Below are positions 34,384 to 43,498 of a stretch of 64,000 nucleotides of DNA, piece by piece (position 1 is the stretch's first letter; each line of letters begins with the position of its first letter). The position numbers and the translations under genes were made by a program. The notes under the pieces were generated by a model. It was given only the letters and a program-made list of their open reading frames with translations. It was not told the origin of the DNA and searched no databases. The DNA is from JBFWMG01 sp050251715 (lineage in GTDB: Bacteria > Desulfobacterota > Desulfovibrionia > Desulfovibrionales > Desulfovibrionaceae): positions 1 to 64,000 of the forward strand of contig JBFWMG010000021.1 in NCBI GenBank assembly GCA_050251715.1, written 5' to 3'.

Positions 34384-34468
34384 CACAATGTTCTCCTTAT
34401 GGCTGGCGGCGTTGCCGCCATGGCGTGTCGTGCAATGAGGCGTGACCAGAGTGTCGGATCGCGCGGTG

Positions 34469-34657
34469 TCATCCCCGTATGACCCAGGCCGAGGGCGGCG
34501 CGCAGGGCAGCGGCTCGTGCAGTGACGTGAAACGGCGGCAATAGTGGTGCTTGTAGGTTGCGTCGTCATGGATCTCGCAATAGCCGAATTGTGTGTGGCT
34601 GCGCGGCAGTTCCCAATGAGCGCACTGGGAGCATGTGGCGCGCATGTCGTGGTGCAT
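34469..34657 (-). CDS. Small four-cysteine protein, probable paralogue
   Basis: This is a 62-residue protein with Cys9-x2-Cys12, Trp15, Cys27 and Cys40 (in TCSQCAHWE, FGYCEIHDD and HYCRRF). It shares the CxxC-x2-W...GxC...C-x2-F layout with its neighbour and has extra histidines. A strong AAGGAGG ribosome site fixes the start. It is a probable zinc- or iron-binding peptide of unknown function. Confidence 0.65.
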   Translation of the reverse strand: MHHDMRATCSQCAHWELPRSHTQFGYCEIHDDATYKHHYCRRFTSLHEPLPCAPPSAWVIRG

Positions 34658-34728
34658 GGCGTCCTCCTTGTCGGGCGGTGAGCGTGTGTTGTCTGTTTGT
34701 ATAACTTTATTAGCCAACTGGTTAATTG

Positions 34729-35061
34729 CTATCCTTTCGGCGCATAGCTGTCAAGGTGTCTGGGCCGGGTTGCGGCATGGAGAGCGGTCTGCCGACGGGC
34801 ATGGGAACGAGGTGATGCGGCGTCGTCCGACGATGCGGCGGGGTGTTGCGTTGGAGTGTGAGGCTCGTGGAATGCGCTGGGTGGTGTTTCGGCGCATAGA
34901 CGGACTGCGATGGCGGCGATACGCTCCGCGAGAAGACCCGCGATGCCAGCGGCGCCCATGAGAAGGCTGGGTTCGCCAAGGTCGTGGGCTTCGAGGCTGG
35001 ATTTCATGAACTGCATCATTTCTGATATATCAAACAATTCTTCTACGTAATCCGATATCAT
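34729..35061 (-). CDS. Possible small hypothetical protein
   Basis: This is a 110-residue frame at the edge of an AT-rich island. The first half (MISDYVEELFDISEMMQF, then LLMGAAGIAGLLAERIAA) looks protein-like, with an amphipathic helix and a Gly/Ala-rich helix. The second half is low-complexity Pro/Ala/Arg/His and may not be translated as such. AAGGGGG lies 11 bases before the ATG. I do not recognise it. Confidence 0.45.
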   Translation of the reverse strand: MISDYVEELFDISEMMQFMKSSLEAHDLGEPSLLMGAAGIAGLLAERIAAIAVRLCAETPPSAFHEPHTPTQHPAASSDDAASPRSHARRQTALHAATRPRHLDSYAPKG

Positions 35062-35625
35062 GACTATATGCCCCCTTGCTTTGCCTGTGCTAACATGTTG
35101 AAAAGCAGACGGAATGGATTATTAATACTCTTGCCTTTACGTATGAGCTTATTTGAGGCTTGATGAAGTTGTCAAGTGTTTAATATTACAGATAAAATGA
35201 TAGAATCGCCTATTTGCTATGCGTATAGTGCATTAAATATACTGAATAATTTTGCTAATACTCTGATGGAGTTGACTGCAAAAGGAGTGTTATTGCATCG
35301 AAAGTGTATTCATGAAATGATTCAGTAAGATGCAGTACAGTGCACTGCAAGGGGGGTGGCCGCTCGATGGGGCTTTTCCCGTTGCATCACTACAGCATAA
35401 AGCGTGAGCTAAAAAAAGTATAATATACCTGTAGATCGAAAAACGGGACCGGGGATGGCGCGAATGACGCCATGCGCAGGTATCCGCGCGCGCGGTTGCG
35501 TGTATGGCGGTGGCATGGATGCGTATGGGCGCGGACGCGTGGCGGCATGTCCCGCCACGCTTTGCACGACCTATGGCAATGCGGGGTGTTCCGCGCCGCG
35601 AGCTGTACGGCGGGCTGAGTGCGGT
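35062..35625. other. AT-rich intergenic island
   Basis: About 35090-35430 is far more AT-rich than the rest of the window and has no open frame of note. A short inverted repeat TGCAGT-N7-ACTGCA lies at 35331-35349. The remaining 35440-35625 is ordinary GC-rich sequence beyond the end of the PHP gene. The island may hold promoters for the minus-strand small gene, an untranslated RNA or a remnant of foreign DNA; I cannot tell. Confidence 0.5.
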
Positions 35626-36483
35626 CTAGACAGGGAGCCCGTGCGCGCGGCGGTGGGCCTTGAGGTCGTCCAATACCGACACGGGAACATGCAGGTCGCC
35701 CTTGCCCGTGCCCAGGCGGGTGTTGGGCTTGGCCGGACCGTGGAAATCGGATCCGCCGCTGACCACCAGCCCCATCCGGTTGGCAAGGGCCAGGTAGCGG
35801 CGGGTCTTGGACGGAGAGTGCTCGGTGTAGTACGCCTCGATGCCGTCGAGGCCCAACGCCTTGAGTTGCAGCACCAGATCCTCGAGTTCTTCCGTGCCCA
35901 TGCCCAGCTGGAAGGGATGGGCCAGGATGACTGTGGCTCCTTCCTCCTTGAGCAGCGGTATGCCCCGTGCCGCCGTCATGACCCGCTTGGGAGCGTAGGC
36001 CTTGCCGTTGTCGCCTATGTAGCGGTCGAACGCCTGCTGGAAGCTGGTCACGTATCCCCGGTCCAGCAGCACGCGGGCGATGTGCGGGCGGCCCACCGGG
36101 CCGTCCCCCGCGACCTGCCGCACCTCGTCATACGTGATGTCCACGTTCAGTTCGCGCAGTTTGTCCACGATGATCCGGTTGCGGTCGTGGCGGTAGCGCA
36201 CCAGATCGTCCATCTCGCGTTGCAGCTTTTCGGGCCGTGAGGGCAAAAACAGCGCCAGGATGTGCAGGTTGCCCTGGTCGGTTTCCACGCTCAATTCGCA
36301 ACCCGGCACCACTTCGATGCCTACCTCGCGCCCGGCGGCAAGGGCTTCCTCAAGGCCGTCCACGGTGTCGTGGTCGGTCAGGGCCAGGGCGTCCAGTCCG
36401 CGTTGTTTGGCGAGCGTCACCAGTTCCGTCGGGGTCAGCGCGCCGTCGGAGGCCGTGGAGTGGGTGTGCAGGTCTATGGGCAT
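35626..36483 (-). CDS. PHP-domain phosphoesterase
   Basis: This is a 285-residue protein. The PHP metal motifs are clear: DLHTHSTASDG (residues 4-14), LTDHDTV, GCELSVE, LAHPFQ and GSDFHG. Relatives such as YciV/RnmAM act as 3',5'-nucleoside bisphosphate phosphatases or 5'-3' exonucleases on RNA ends. AAGGA precedes the ATG at 36483. It is divergent from nifU. Confidence 0.88.
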   Translation of the reverse strand: MPIDLHTHSTASDGALTPTELVTLAKQRGLDALALTDHDTVDGLEEALAAGREVGIEVVPGCELSVETDQGNLHILALFLPSRPEKLQREMDDLVRYRHDRNRIIVDKLRELNVDITYDEVRQVAGDGPVGRPHIARVLLDRGYVTSFQQAFDRYIGDNGKAYAPKRVMTAARGIPLLKEEGATVILAHPFQLGMGTEELEDLVLQLKALGLDGIEAYYTEHSPSKTRRYLALANRMGLVVSGGSDFHGPAKPNTRLGTGKGDLHVPVSVLDDLKAHRRAHGLPV

Positions 36484-36587
36484 GGTGCGGTCCTTTTGTC
36501 TGGTTGGGAGGCCTGTTCTTCCCATGCTTTGCCGCCGGGGTCAACGCGCGGCGGGCCGCCATGCCATCATGGTGTATCTTCGTATTT

Positions 36588-36603
36588 TGGTATGAAATTA
36601 CCA
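36588..36603. promoter_or_regulatory. Palindrome in the PHP/nifU divergent promoter
   Basis: TGGTA-TGAAAT-TACCA is a perfect 5-bp inverted repeat about 175 bp upstream of nifU and 105 bp upstream of the PHP gene. It is a possible regulator site. No regulator family is implied by the sequence alone. Confidence 0.3.
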
Positions 36604-36778
36604 TCGACACGGGCCCGCATCGTGCTTATAGTGTGCCAAGGACCGGAATTGCCGGGCACATTCTTTCGACAACCTCTTGATAACCATACGAAATCGCTGC
36701 GGAGCCGTGCGGCGTTCGCAACGGAAGGCACTGCGGGGGCATCACCCGCGCGGCATGCAGACGCCCAAGGAGGACGCC

Positions 36779-37627
36779 ATGTGGGAATACACGGACAAGG
36801 TCAAGGATCACTTCATCAACCCCCGCAACGTGGGCGAACTGGCGAACGCCAACGCCGTGGGCGAGGTGGGCAGCCTGGCCTGCGGCGACGCGCTCAAGCT
36901 CTTCCTCAAGATAAACGGTGACGGCGTGATCGAGGAGGCGACGTTCCAGACCTTTGGCTGCGCCAGCGCCATCGCCTCCAGCTCGGTGCTCACCGAGCTT
37001 CTCAAGGGCAAGACCGTGGAGGAGGCCAGGCACATCACCAACAAGGACATCGCCGCCTATCTGGGCGGCCTGCCCAAGGAGAAGATGCACTGCTCCGTCA
37101 TGGGCCAGGAAGCCCTGGAGGCCGCGCTCAAGAACTACGCGGGCGAGGCGGCGGAGGTCCACGAGCACGCCGAGGGCGAACTGGTGTGCAAGTGCTTTGG
37201 CGTGACCGACCAGCAGATATTGGCCGCCATCCGCGAAAACGACCTCAAGACCGTGGAGGACGTGACCAACTTCACCAAGGCGGGCGGCGGTTGCGGCGAA
37301 TGCCACGACCGCATCGGCGAACTGCTGGCCGACGCGCGCGGCCTTGTCCCCTTGCGGCCCGTGGCCGCGCCCGCGCCCAAGCGGATGACCAACATCCAGC
37401 GCATGCAGCTGGTGGCCAAGATCATCGACGAGGAGATCCGCCCCAGCCTGCGCCAGGACGGCGGCGACATCGAACTGGTGGATATCGACGGTCCCAATGT
37501 CTTCGTGTCGCTGCGCGGCGCGTGCGTGGGCTGCCCCTCCAGCCGCCTGACGCTCAAGGATGTGGTGGAACGCCGCCTCAAGGAAATGGTCCAACCGGAC
37601 ATCCACGTCGAGGAGGTGGGCGCATGA
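36779..37627 (+). CDS. nifU: NifU-type Fe-S cluster assembly scaffold
   Basis: This is a 282-residue three-domain NifU. The N-terminal IscU-like scaffold (1 to about 125) has cysteines in LACGDAL, FGCASAIA and MHCSVMG. The central [2Fe-2S] BFD-like domain runs from CKCFGV to GGCGECHD, and the C-terminal Nfu domain carries CVGCPSS. It builds Fe-S clusters using sulfur from the neighbouring NifS. AAGGAGG precedes the ATG, and the gene overlaps nifS by ATGA. In sulfate reducers this set serves general Fe-S assembly, not only nitrogenase. Confidence 0.95.
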   Translation: MWEYTDKVKDHFINPRNVGELANANAVGEVGSLACGDALKLFLKINGDGVIEEATFQTFGCASAIASSSVLTELLKGKTVEEARHITNKDIAAYLGGLPKEKMHCSVMGQEALEAALKNYAGEAAEVHEHAEGELVCKCFGVTDQQILAAIRENDLKTVEDVTNFTKAGGGCGECHDRIGELLADARGLVPLRPVAAPAPKRMTNIQRMQLVAKIIDEEIRPSLRQDGGDIELVDIDGPNVFVSLRGACVGCPSSRLTLKDVVERRLKEMVQPDIHVEEVGA

Positions 37628-38826
37628 ACCCCATTTACCTGGACAACAACGCCACCACCATGGTGGCTCCCGAGGTCATCGAGGCCATGCTGCCCTATTT
37701 TGGCGAGCTGTACGGCAACCCGTCGAGCATGCACGCCTTTGGCGGCCAGGTGGGCGCCGCCGTGGCCGAGGCCCGCGCCCGTGTGGCCCATGGGCTGGGA
37801 TGCGAGCCGGGCGAGATCGTGTTCACCAGCTGCGGCACCGAGGGCGACAACGCGGCCATCAACGCCGCGCTGCTGGCCCACCCGGACAAGCGGCATATCG
37901 TGACCACCCGCGTGGAGCATCCCGCCGTGCTCAACATGGCCCAGTTTTTGGAGAAGCGGGGGTACGCGGTGACGTGGCTGGGCGTGGACGGCGAGGGACG
38001 GCTCGACCTGGACGAATTGCGGGCCTCCCTGCGCGACGACACGGCCATCGTGTCCATCATGTACGCCAACAATGAGACCGGGGTCATCTTTCCCATCCCC
38101 GAGATCGCCGAGATGGTGAAGGCGCGCGGCATCCTGCTGCACACCGACGCGGTGCAGGCCGTGGGCAAGGTGCCCATCGATCTCAAGACGCTGCCCGTGG
38201 ACTACCTGGCCTTGTCCGGCCACAAGCTGCACGCGCCCAAGGGCATGGGCGTGCTCTATGTGCGCAAGTCCGCGCCCATGCGCCCGTTCCTCCGGGGCGG
38301 GCACCAGGAGCGCGGCCGCCGCGCCGGCACCGAGAACACGGCGGGTATCGTGGCCCTGGGCAAGGCCGTGGAAATGGCCACCGCCCATCTGGAACGCGAA
38401 AACACGGAGGTCCGCGCCCTGCGCGACCGGCTGGAGCAGGGCGTGCTGGCCGCGCTGCCCGACGTGCGCGTCAACGGCGCGGGAAGCCCCCGCCTGCCCA
38501 ACACCACCTCCCTGGCCTTCAAGTACGTGGAGGGCGAGGCCATCCTGCTCATGCTCGACCAGTTCGGCATCTGCGCCTCGTCCGGCTCGGCCTGCACCTC
38601 GGGCAGCCTGGAGCCGTCGCACGTGCTGCGCGCCATGGGCATTCCCTTCACCTTTGCCCACGGCTCCATCCGCTTCAGCCTGTCGCGCTACACCACGGCG
38701 GACGAGATCGGCACGGTGCTGCGCGAGCTGCCGCCGGTCATCGACCGGCTGCGGGCCATGTCGCCCTTCCGCGACGGCAACCAGGAACGGCCCGCCTGCG
38801 GCTGCGCCACGCCCAAGGACGCGTAG
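37624..38826 (+). CDS. nifS: Cysteine desulfurase (NifS/IscS)
   Basis: This 400-residue PLP enzyme has the N-terminal IYLDNNATT, GTEGDNAAI, NNETG, the PLP-lysine motif SGHKLHAPKG, and the active-site cysteine in CASSGSACTSG. It removes sulfur from cysteine to give a persulfide for NifU. The C-terminus ends in a Cys-containing tail (ACGCATPKDA). It is coupled to nifU by a 4-bp overlap and followed by cysK after 9 bp. Confidence 0.95.
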   Translation: MNPIYLDNNATTMVAPEVIEAMLPYFGELYGNPSSMHAFGGQVGAAVAEARARVAHGLGCEPGEIVFTSCGTEGDNAAINAALLAHPDKRHIVTTRVEHPAVLNMAQFLEKRGYAVTWLGVDGEGRLDLDELRASLRDDTAIVSIMYANNETGVIFPIPEIAEMVKARGILLHTDAVQAVGKVPIDLKTLPVDYLALSGHKLHAPKGMGVLYVRKSAPMRPFLRGGHQERGRRAGTENTAGIVALGKAVEMATAHLERENTEVRALRDRLEQGVLAALPDVRVNGAGSPRLPNTTSLAFKYVEGEAILLMLDQFGICASSGSACTSGSLEPSHVLRAMGIPFTFAHGSIRFSLSRYTTADEIGTVLRELPPVIDRLRAMSPFRDGNQERPACGCATPKDA

Positions 38827-38835
38827 GGGGCGGCC

Positions 38836-39792
38836 ATGAACATCAAGCGCGACATGACGGAGCTGGTGGGCGGCACGCCCATGGTCTTCCTGAACAGGGT
38901 GGCCGCCGGGTGCGTGGCCCGCGTGGCCGCCAAGCTCGAATCCTTCAACCCCTGCTCCTCGGTCAAGGACCGCATCGGCGTGCACATGATCCGCGTAGCC
39001 GAGGCGGCGGGCGTGCTTGGGCCCGGCGTGCCCGGTTCGCCCGGTCCTGTGGTCGTGGAACCCACCAGCGGCAACACCGGCATCGGCCTGGCCTTCATGT
39101 GCGCGGTGCGCGGCTACCGCTGCGTGCTCACCATGCCCGAGTCCATGAGCCGGGAGCGGCGCGCGCTGCTCAGGGGGCTGGGCGCGGAGGTGGTGCTCAC
39201 CCCGGCGGCGGAGGGCATGAAGGGGGCCATTGCCCGGGCCGAGGCGCTGGCCGCCGAACTGCCGGGCGCGTTCATGCCCCAGCAGTTCGCCAACCCGGCC
39301 AATCCCGAGGCGCACGAGCGCACCACGGCCGAGGAGATATGGGCCGACACGGACGGCGGTATCGACATCTTTGTGGCGGGCGTGGGCACGGGCGGCACCA
39401 TGACCGGCGTGGCGCGGGCGCTCAAGCCGCGCAAGCCGTCCCTGCGCGCCGTGGCCGTGGAGCCCGCGGCCTCGCCCGTGCTGTCGGGCGGTGTGGCGGG
39501 GCCGCACGCCATCCAGGGCATCGGCGCGGGGTTCGTGCCCCCGGTCCTGGACCGGTCGCTGGTGGACGAGGTGGTGACCGTGGGCAACGACGAGGCCGTG
39601 GTCATGGCCCGGCGGCTCATCCGCGAGGAGGGGATCCTGGCGGGCATCTCGTCCGGAGCCAATGCCCATGCGGCGGTGGCATTGGCCAAACGCCCCGAAA
39701 ACGCGGGCAAGCTCATCGTGTTCGTGGTGTGCGACACGGGCGAGCGGTATCTGAGCACGCCGCTTTTCATGGAAGAGGGAAACCGGTCATGA
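38836..39792 (+). CDS. cysK: Cysteine synthase (O-acetylserine sulfhydrylase)
   Basis: This 318-residue fold-type II PLP enzyme has the PLP lysine in NPCSSVKDRI (about residue 44), TSGNTGIGLAF, GTGGTMTGVAR (phosphate loop) and GISSGAN. It makes cysteine from O-acetylserine and sulfide, which this organism would have in plenty. Its stop overlaps the next start. Together with cysE and nifS it links cysteine supply to Fe-S assembly. Confidence 0.94.
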   Translation: MNIKRDMTELVGGTPMVFLNRVAAGCVARVAAKLESFNPCSSVKDRIGVHMIRVAEAAGVLGPGVPGSPGPVVVEPTSGNTGIGLAFMCAVRGYRCVLTMPESMSRERRALLRGLGAEVVLTPAAEGMKGAIARAEALAAELPGAFMPQQFANPANPEAHERTTAEEIWADTDGGIDIFVAGVGTGGTMTGVARALKPRKPSLRAVAVEPAASPVLSGGVAGPHAIQGIGAGFVPPVLDRSLVDEVVTVGNDEAVVMARRLIREEGILAGISSGANAHAAVALAKRPENAGKLIVFVVCDTGERYLSTPLFMEEGNRS

Positions 39793-40730
39793 GCAGTGCG
39801 GTACGGACGGAAGGCAATGGAACGTGGTCCCTGGACGAGGTGGCGGCCAAACTGTGCGACCCTGCCTCGTACGCCTCGGTGTACCACAGGCCGCCGCACG
39901 ACCAGCCCATGCCCTCGGCGGAGGCGCTGGCCGAGGTGGTGGACAGGCTCAAGGCCGTGCTCTTTCCGGGCTATTTCGGCAAGTCCGACGTGACGCCCGA
40001 AACCATGCGCTATCATGTGGGCGCGAACCTGGACCGCATCTTCCGCATGCTCGCCGAGCAGTTTCTGCGCGGCCACTGCTTCTTTTGCACCCCGGACAAG
40101 CTTGACCCGTGCACGGATTGCGAGGCGCGGGCGCGCGGGCTGGCGGGCCGGTTCATGCAGGCGTTGCCCGGCATCCGCGACCTGCTGACCACGGACGTGC
40201 AGGCCGCGTTCAAGGGCGACCCCGCCGCCGTGAGCCCGGGCGAGACCATCTTCTGCTATCCCTCCATCACCGCGCTCACGCACTACCGCATCGCGCACGT
40301 GCTGCACGGCCTCGGGGTCGAACTCATCCCGCGCATCATCACCGAGATGGCGCATTCCAAGACCGGCATCGACATCCATCCCGGCGCGCGCATAGGCCGC
40401 CACTGCTTTATGGACCACGGCACCGGCGTGGTCATTGGCGAGACCTGCGTCATCGGCGACAACGTGCGCCTGTACCAGGGCGTGACCCTGGGCGCGAAAA
40501 GTTTCCCCAAGGACGAGAGCGGCGCGATCATCAAGGGCAGGCCGCGCCATCCCGTGGTGGAGGACGACGTCATCATCTACTCCGGCGCGACCATCCTTGG
40601 CCGGGTGACCATCGGCAAGGGCGCGGTGATCGGCGGCAACGTGTGGTTGACCCGCGACGTGGCACCCGGCGAGAAGGTCATGCAGTCCCATGCCCGCGAG
40701 GGGGATTTCAGGAACGGGATCGGCGATTAG
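39789..40730 (+). CDS. cysE: Serine O-acetyltransferase (EpsC/CysE)
   Basis: This 313-residue protein has an N-terminal helical domain with extra cysteines (HCFFCTPDKLDPCTDC), and a C-terminal left-handed beta-helix with hexapeptide repeats (GIDIHPGARIG, HGTGVVIGETCVIGDNV, YQGVTLGAKSFP). It acetylates serine for CysK. The long N-terminal form is of the EpsC/SRPA type. It is the last gene of nifU-nifS-cysK-cysE. Confidence 0.92.
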   Translation: MSSAVRTEGNGTWSLDEVAAKLCDPASYASVYHRPPHDQPMPSAEALAEVVDRLKAVLFPGYFGKSDVTPETMRYHVGANLDRIFRMLAEQFLRGHCFFCTPDKLDPCTDCEARARGLAGRFMQALPGIRDLLTTDVQAAFKGDPAAVSPGETIFCYPSITALTHYRIAHVLHGLGVELIPRIITEMAHSKTGIDIHPGARIGRHCFMDHGTGVVIGETCVIGDNVRLYQGVTLGAKSFPKDESGAIIKGRPRHPVVEDDVIIYSGATILGRVTIGKGAVIGGNVWLTRDVAPGEKVMQSHAREGDFRNGIGD

Positions 40731-40834
40731 AGCATCTTACCTTTGAAATAGATCAGATGCTCTTATGCATTTTGCTGAAATAATACTTCATTATTTCAAA
40801 TCCTCGCATTGTTTCAATGCTGAAATGCGCTAGC
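40731..40834 (+). repeat. REP-like structured repeat, copy 1
   Basis: This element of about 105 bp begins at the cysE stop codon. It contains a stem AGCATCT...AGATGCT, a second stem GAAATAAT-N4-ATTATTTC and an AATGCGCT end. A copy with the same order and polarity lies at 45849-45949. It is AT-rich compared with its surroundings. Confidence 0.8.
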
Positions 40835-40868
40835 ACGCCGTTGCGCGTCCAGGCGCCCGTTGTTGACT

Positions 40869-40902
40869 GAAAAACAAAGCCGCTGGAACCAGCGGCTTTT
40901 TT
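40869..40902. terminator. Bidirectional terminator between cysE and the sensor kinase
   Basis: A perfect stem AAAGCCGCTGG-AA-CCAGCGGCTTT is flanked by an A run on the left and a T run on the right. It serves the converging cysE and kinase genes. Confidence 0.9.
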
Positions 40903-40911
40903 GTAGCGTGC

Positions 40912-43347
40912 CTATGCGGCGGGTTCCGGGGGGGCGTCCGTCGCCAGGGCGGGCAGCAGCACCGTGAAACGGCTGCCCCGGCCTGGTTCGGATTCCACCT
41001 CGATGCGCCCTGCGTAGTGTTCCACGATGCGTTTGCACAGGGCCAGGCCAATGCCCGAGCCTGGTGCGCGGCCTTCGTCTTGGGCAACGGAGTCGCCAGC
41101 GTCGAAGAGGTTCATCAATGCCTCTGGGGCGATGCCGCATCCGGTGTCGGTCACGGCTATGCGCACACAGCCGTTGTCGTTTCTGGTTTCCAAGGTGACG
41201 CGGCCCTCGGCCGTGTATGTGATCGCATTGTCGAGCAGGATGAGCAGCACCTGGAGGATACGGTCGGGATCGGCCATGATGGGCTTGACCACGCTTGCGC
41301 AGGCCACCTCCAGCGCGGGGCCGGGGGGCGTGCACCTGTCCGCCACGCAACGGACGGCCTGTTCCAGAATGTCCTTGATCCACATCTGCTGGTCATGCCA
41401 TTGCATGCGGCCCGATTCGATGAGGGACAGGTCGGTGATTTCATCGAGCAGCGCGGAAAAACGGCTCCAGACGGTGGCGATCGGCAGCTCGCGGGCATTG
41501 CGCAGGCGCAACGGCCTTTCGTCGCCCACCAGGGTGTTCGCGGCCTTTTGGAATTCGAAAAGGGCGAGTTCGGCATAGCCCCTGGCCGAGGCTATGGGCG
41601 ACCGGCTGGCCTGGGCCACCGCATGCACCAGGGCTCCCTTGAGCTTGTCCAGCTCCCACAATTGCCGGTTGGCGTCCTCAAGTTCCTGTGACCGCTTGAT
41701 GAGTTCGCGGGTGCGGGCATCGACCAGGGTTTCAAGATCCTCCTGCAGGCGCGCAAATTCCTCGGTGGTGTCCTTTTGCTCGGAAATATCCGTGACCAGG
41801 CTGAAACAGCCGGTCGCCGCGTTATCCGCGCCAAGGATCGTGGTGGTATGGAACAGGGCGGTGACGGTGTGGCCGTCCGCATGCCGCATGGCGACCTCGT
41901 AGCTGCGGCAGGGAGAGGCGGTCCCATGACCGCAATAGCGCAGCATGGCCGCGGCATCGTCGTCCGTCATGAAGACATGCGGCGTCTTCCCGATCAACTC
42001 TTCGCACGGGCGGCCCAGCATGCGGCACATGGCGTCGTTGACCTCCAGGATGCGGCAGGCGGCGTCAAGCAGGCAGTAGCCTTCGTCGGTGGTCGCGATG
42101 AGGTTGCGGTACTTGCGTTCGCTGGACAGCAGTTTGGCCTCGGCGCGGCGGCGGTAGAGGATGTTGGTTACCAGTGCGATGATGCAGGCGACGAGGAAGG
42201 CGACGATCACGCCCCCCACCCACAGGGGCGGGCCGGGGGAGGTGAGCACGTCCGGCGGCTGGTTGCGGAGTTCCGCCCCCTCGGGCAGCAGGTTGGGATT
42301 GATGTTGAAGCGTTGCAGCACGGTCCAGTCGAAAATGGGTTTGGTGGCGGTGTAGGTCTGGGGGGGGATGTCCCGCACGGGTTCGCCGGTCAGAATGCGC
42401 ACGGCCAGCGATGCGGCCTGGGCGGCATGGGCGGCCGCGTCAATCAGGTAGCCTCCCGTGATGCCCCTGCCCATGGCGTAGAGATAGGAATGGTACACGG
42501 GGACGGGGGAGGCCTGCGTGACCAGGTCCACCGCCTCTTCATTGCTGTAATAGCGGCCCTCTGGATCGCGGTTGTAATAGGTCATGTAGACCAGGGAATC
42601 CAGGGGGGCGTCCCGCAGGGTGTCGAGTATGGCGGGAAAGGCAAGGTTGTCGAGGAACGTGAACGTCACCGGTCCCTTGAACAGGGGCAGCAACGTCTCG
42701 ATTTCGTGGCGGGTGCGCACCCCGCTTTCCGTCCGGTCGCTGATGACGAAGACGGTGCGGGCGTCGGGGTGGAGCTTGAGCGCCACCTGGATGGTGGCCG
42801 TTGGATCCACGTCTTCGGCCACGCCGGTGACACCCGGCGGCAGGGAGTAGGCCAGGTCCGCGAAGCCGTTGATGCCGCAGAACACGATGGGCGTGTTGCG
42901 GAAAAGATCCTGCTGGTTGTACAGGGCGAATTCGAGGGCGGCGTTGTCGTTGGCCAGGATCACGTCAAAGGGTTTTGCCTGATACTTGACCGCGAGTTGC
43001 ATGCGGAACAGGCTCAGGTGCTCCCCAACGGGGAATCGCTTGATGTCCATGTATTCGATGAAGGGGTCCGCGTCCGGATACGCCTCCTTCAGCGTGTCGA
43101 GTTGGCCGTGGACTTCCGCGTCGGTCCAGACGTGGCCCGGATGGTAGGAGTTGAGGATGAGTATGCGCGGGGCGGTGGCGGCCACGGCGGCGAAAGCGGC
43201 GAACAGGACGGCCAGGAGGGTCGCCGCGGCCAGGCAGAGCCGCGTCAGGAGTCCCGTGTGCGGCGGCATGCTCCCCCGCATTAGCGCCGCCAGGAGCGGA
43301 GGGGGTGAACATGGGGTTGGGCGCGTGCGTTGTCCTGTTTGATGCAT
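40912..43347 (-). CDS. Membrane sensor kinase with ABC-substrate-binding-like sensor; H-box His replaced by Gln
   Basis: This 811-residue protein has a signal or first membrane helix (about 30-57). A periplasmic ABC_sub_bind domain follows (about 60-345; PRILILNSYHPGHVW, VFCGINGFAD, VFVISDRT), then helix 376-397, a PAS domain (411-525; ending VTDISEQKD) and a coiled linker. The dimerisation helix reads GALVHAVAQASRSPIAS, where Gln579 aligns with the phosphoacceptor His of SHELRTPL. The ATPase domain is intact (LLDNAITYT, DTGCGIA, GSGIGLALCK). It is probably not a classical phosphodonor. The start is uncertain; the ATG at 43281 is an alternative. No response-regulator gene is adjacent. Confidence 0.85.
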   Translation of the reverse strand: MHQTGQRTRPTPCSPPPLLAALMRGSMPPHTGLLTRLCLAAATLLAVLFAAFAAVAATAPRILILNSYHPGHVWTDAEVHGQLDTLKEAYPDADPFIEYMDIKRFPVGEHLSLFRMQLAVKYQAKPFDVILANDNAALEFALYNQQDLFRNTPIVFCGINGFADLAYSLPPGVTGVAEDVDPTATIQVALKLHPDARTVFVISDRTESGVRTRHEIETLLPLFKGPVTFTFLDNLAFPAILDTLRDAPLDSLVYMTYYNRDPEGRYYSNEEAVDLVTQASPVPVYHSYLYAMGRGITGGYLIDAAAHAAQAASLAVRILTGEPVRDIPPQTYTATKPIFDWTVLQRFNINPNLLPEGAELRNQPPDVLTSPGPPLWVGGVIVAFLVACIIALVTNILYRRRAEAKLLSSERKYRNLIATTDEGYCLLDAACRILEVNDAMCRMLGRPCEELIGKTPHVFMTDDDAAAMLRYCGHGTASPCRSYEVAMRHADGHTVTALFHTTTILGADNAATGCFSLVTDISEQKDTTEEFARLQEDLETLVDARTRELIKRSQELEDANRQLWELDKLKGALVHAVAQASRSPIASARGYAELALFEFQKAANTLVGDERPLRLRNARELPIATVWSRFSALLDEITDLSLIESGRMQWHDQQMWIKDILEQAVRCVADRCTPPGPALEVACASVVKPIMADPDRILQVLLILLDNAITYTAEGRVTLETRNDNGCVRIAVTDTGCGIAPEALMNLFDAGDSVAQDEGRAPGSGIGLALCKRIVEHYAGRIEVESEPGRGSRFTVLLPALATDAPPEPAA

Positions 43348-43498
43348 AATTGTATTCTATAGGGAGAATAAGGGCGCTAGGCAAGAAGAGAAAGTCGGCG
43401 GCGCGCCGCCGCGCGACCGTGGGCGGGCTTGAGCCGCGCGGCGGAAGCGGGTATGGGTGTGCGGCAACGGCGTCCGCAACAGAGACAAGGAGTCGGTC

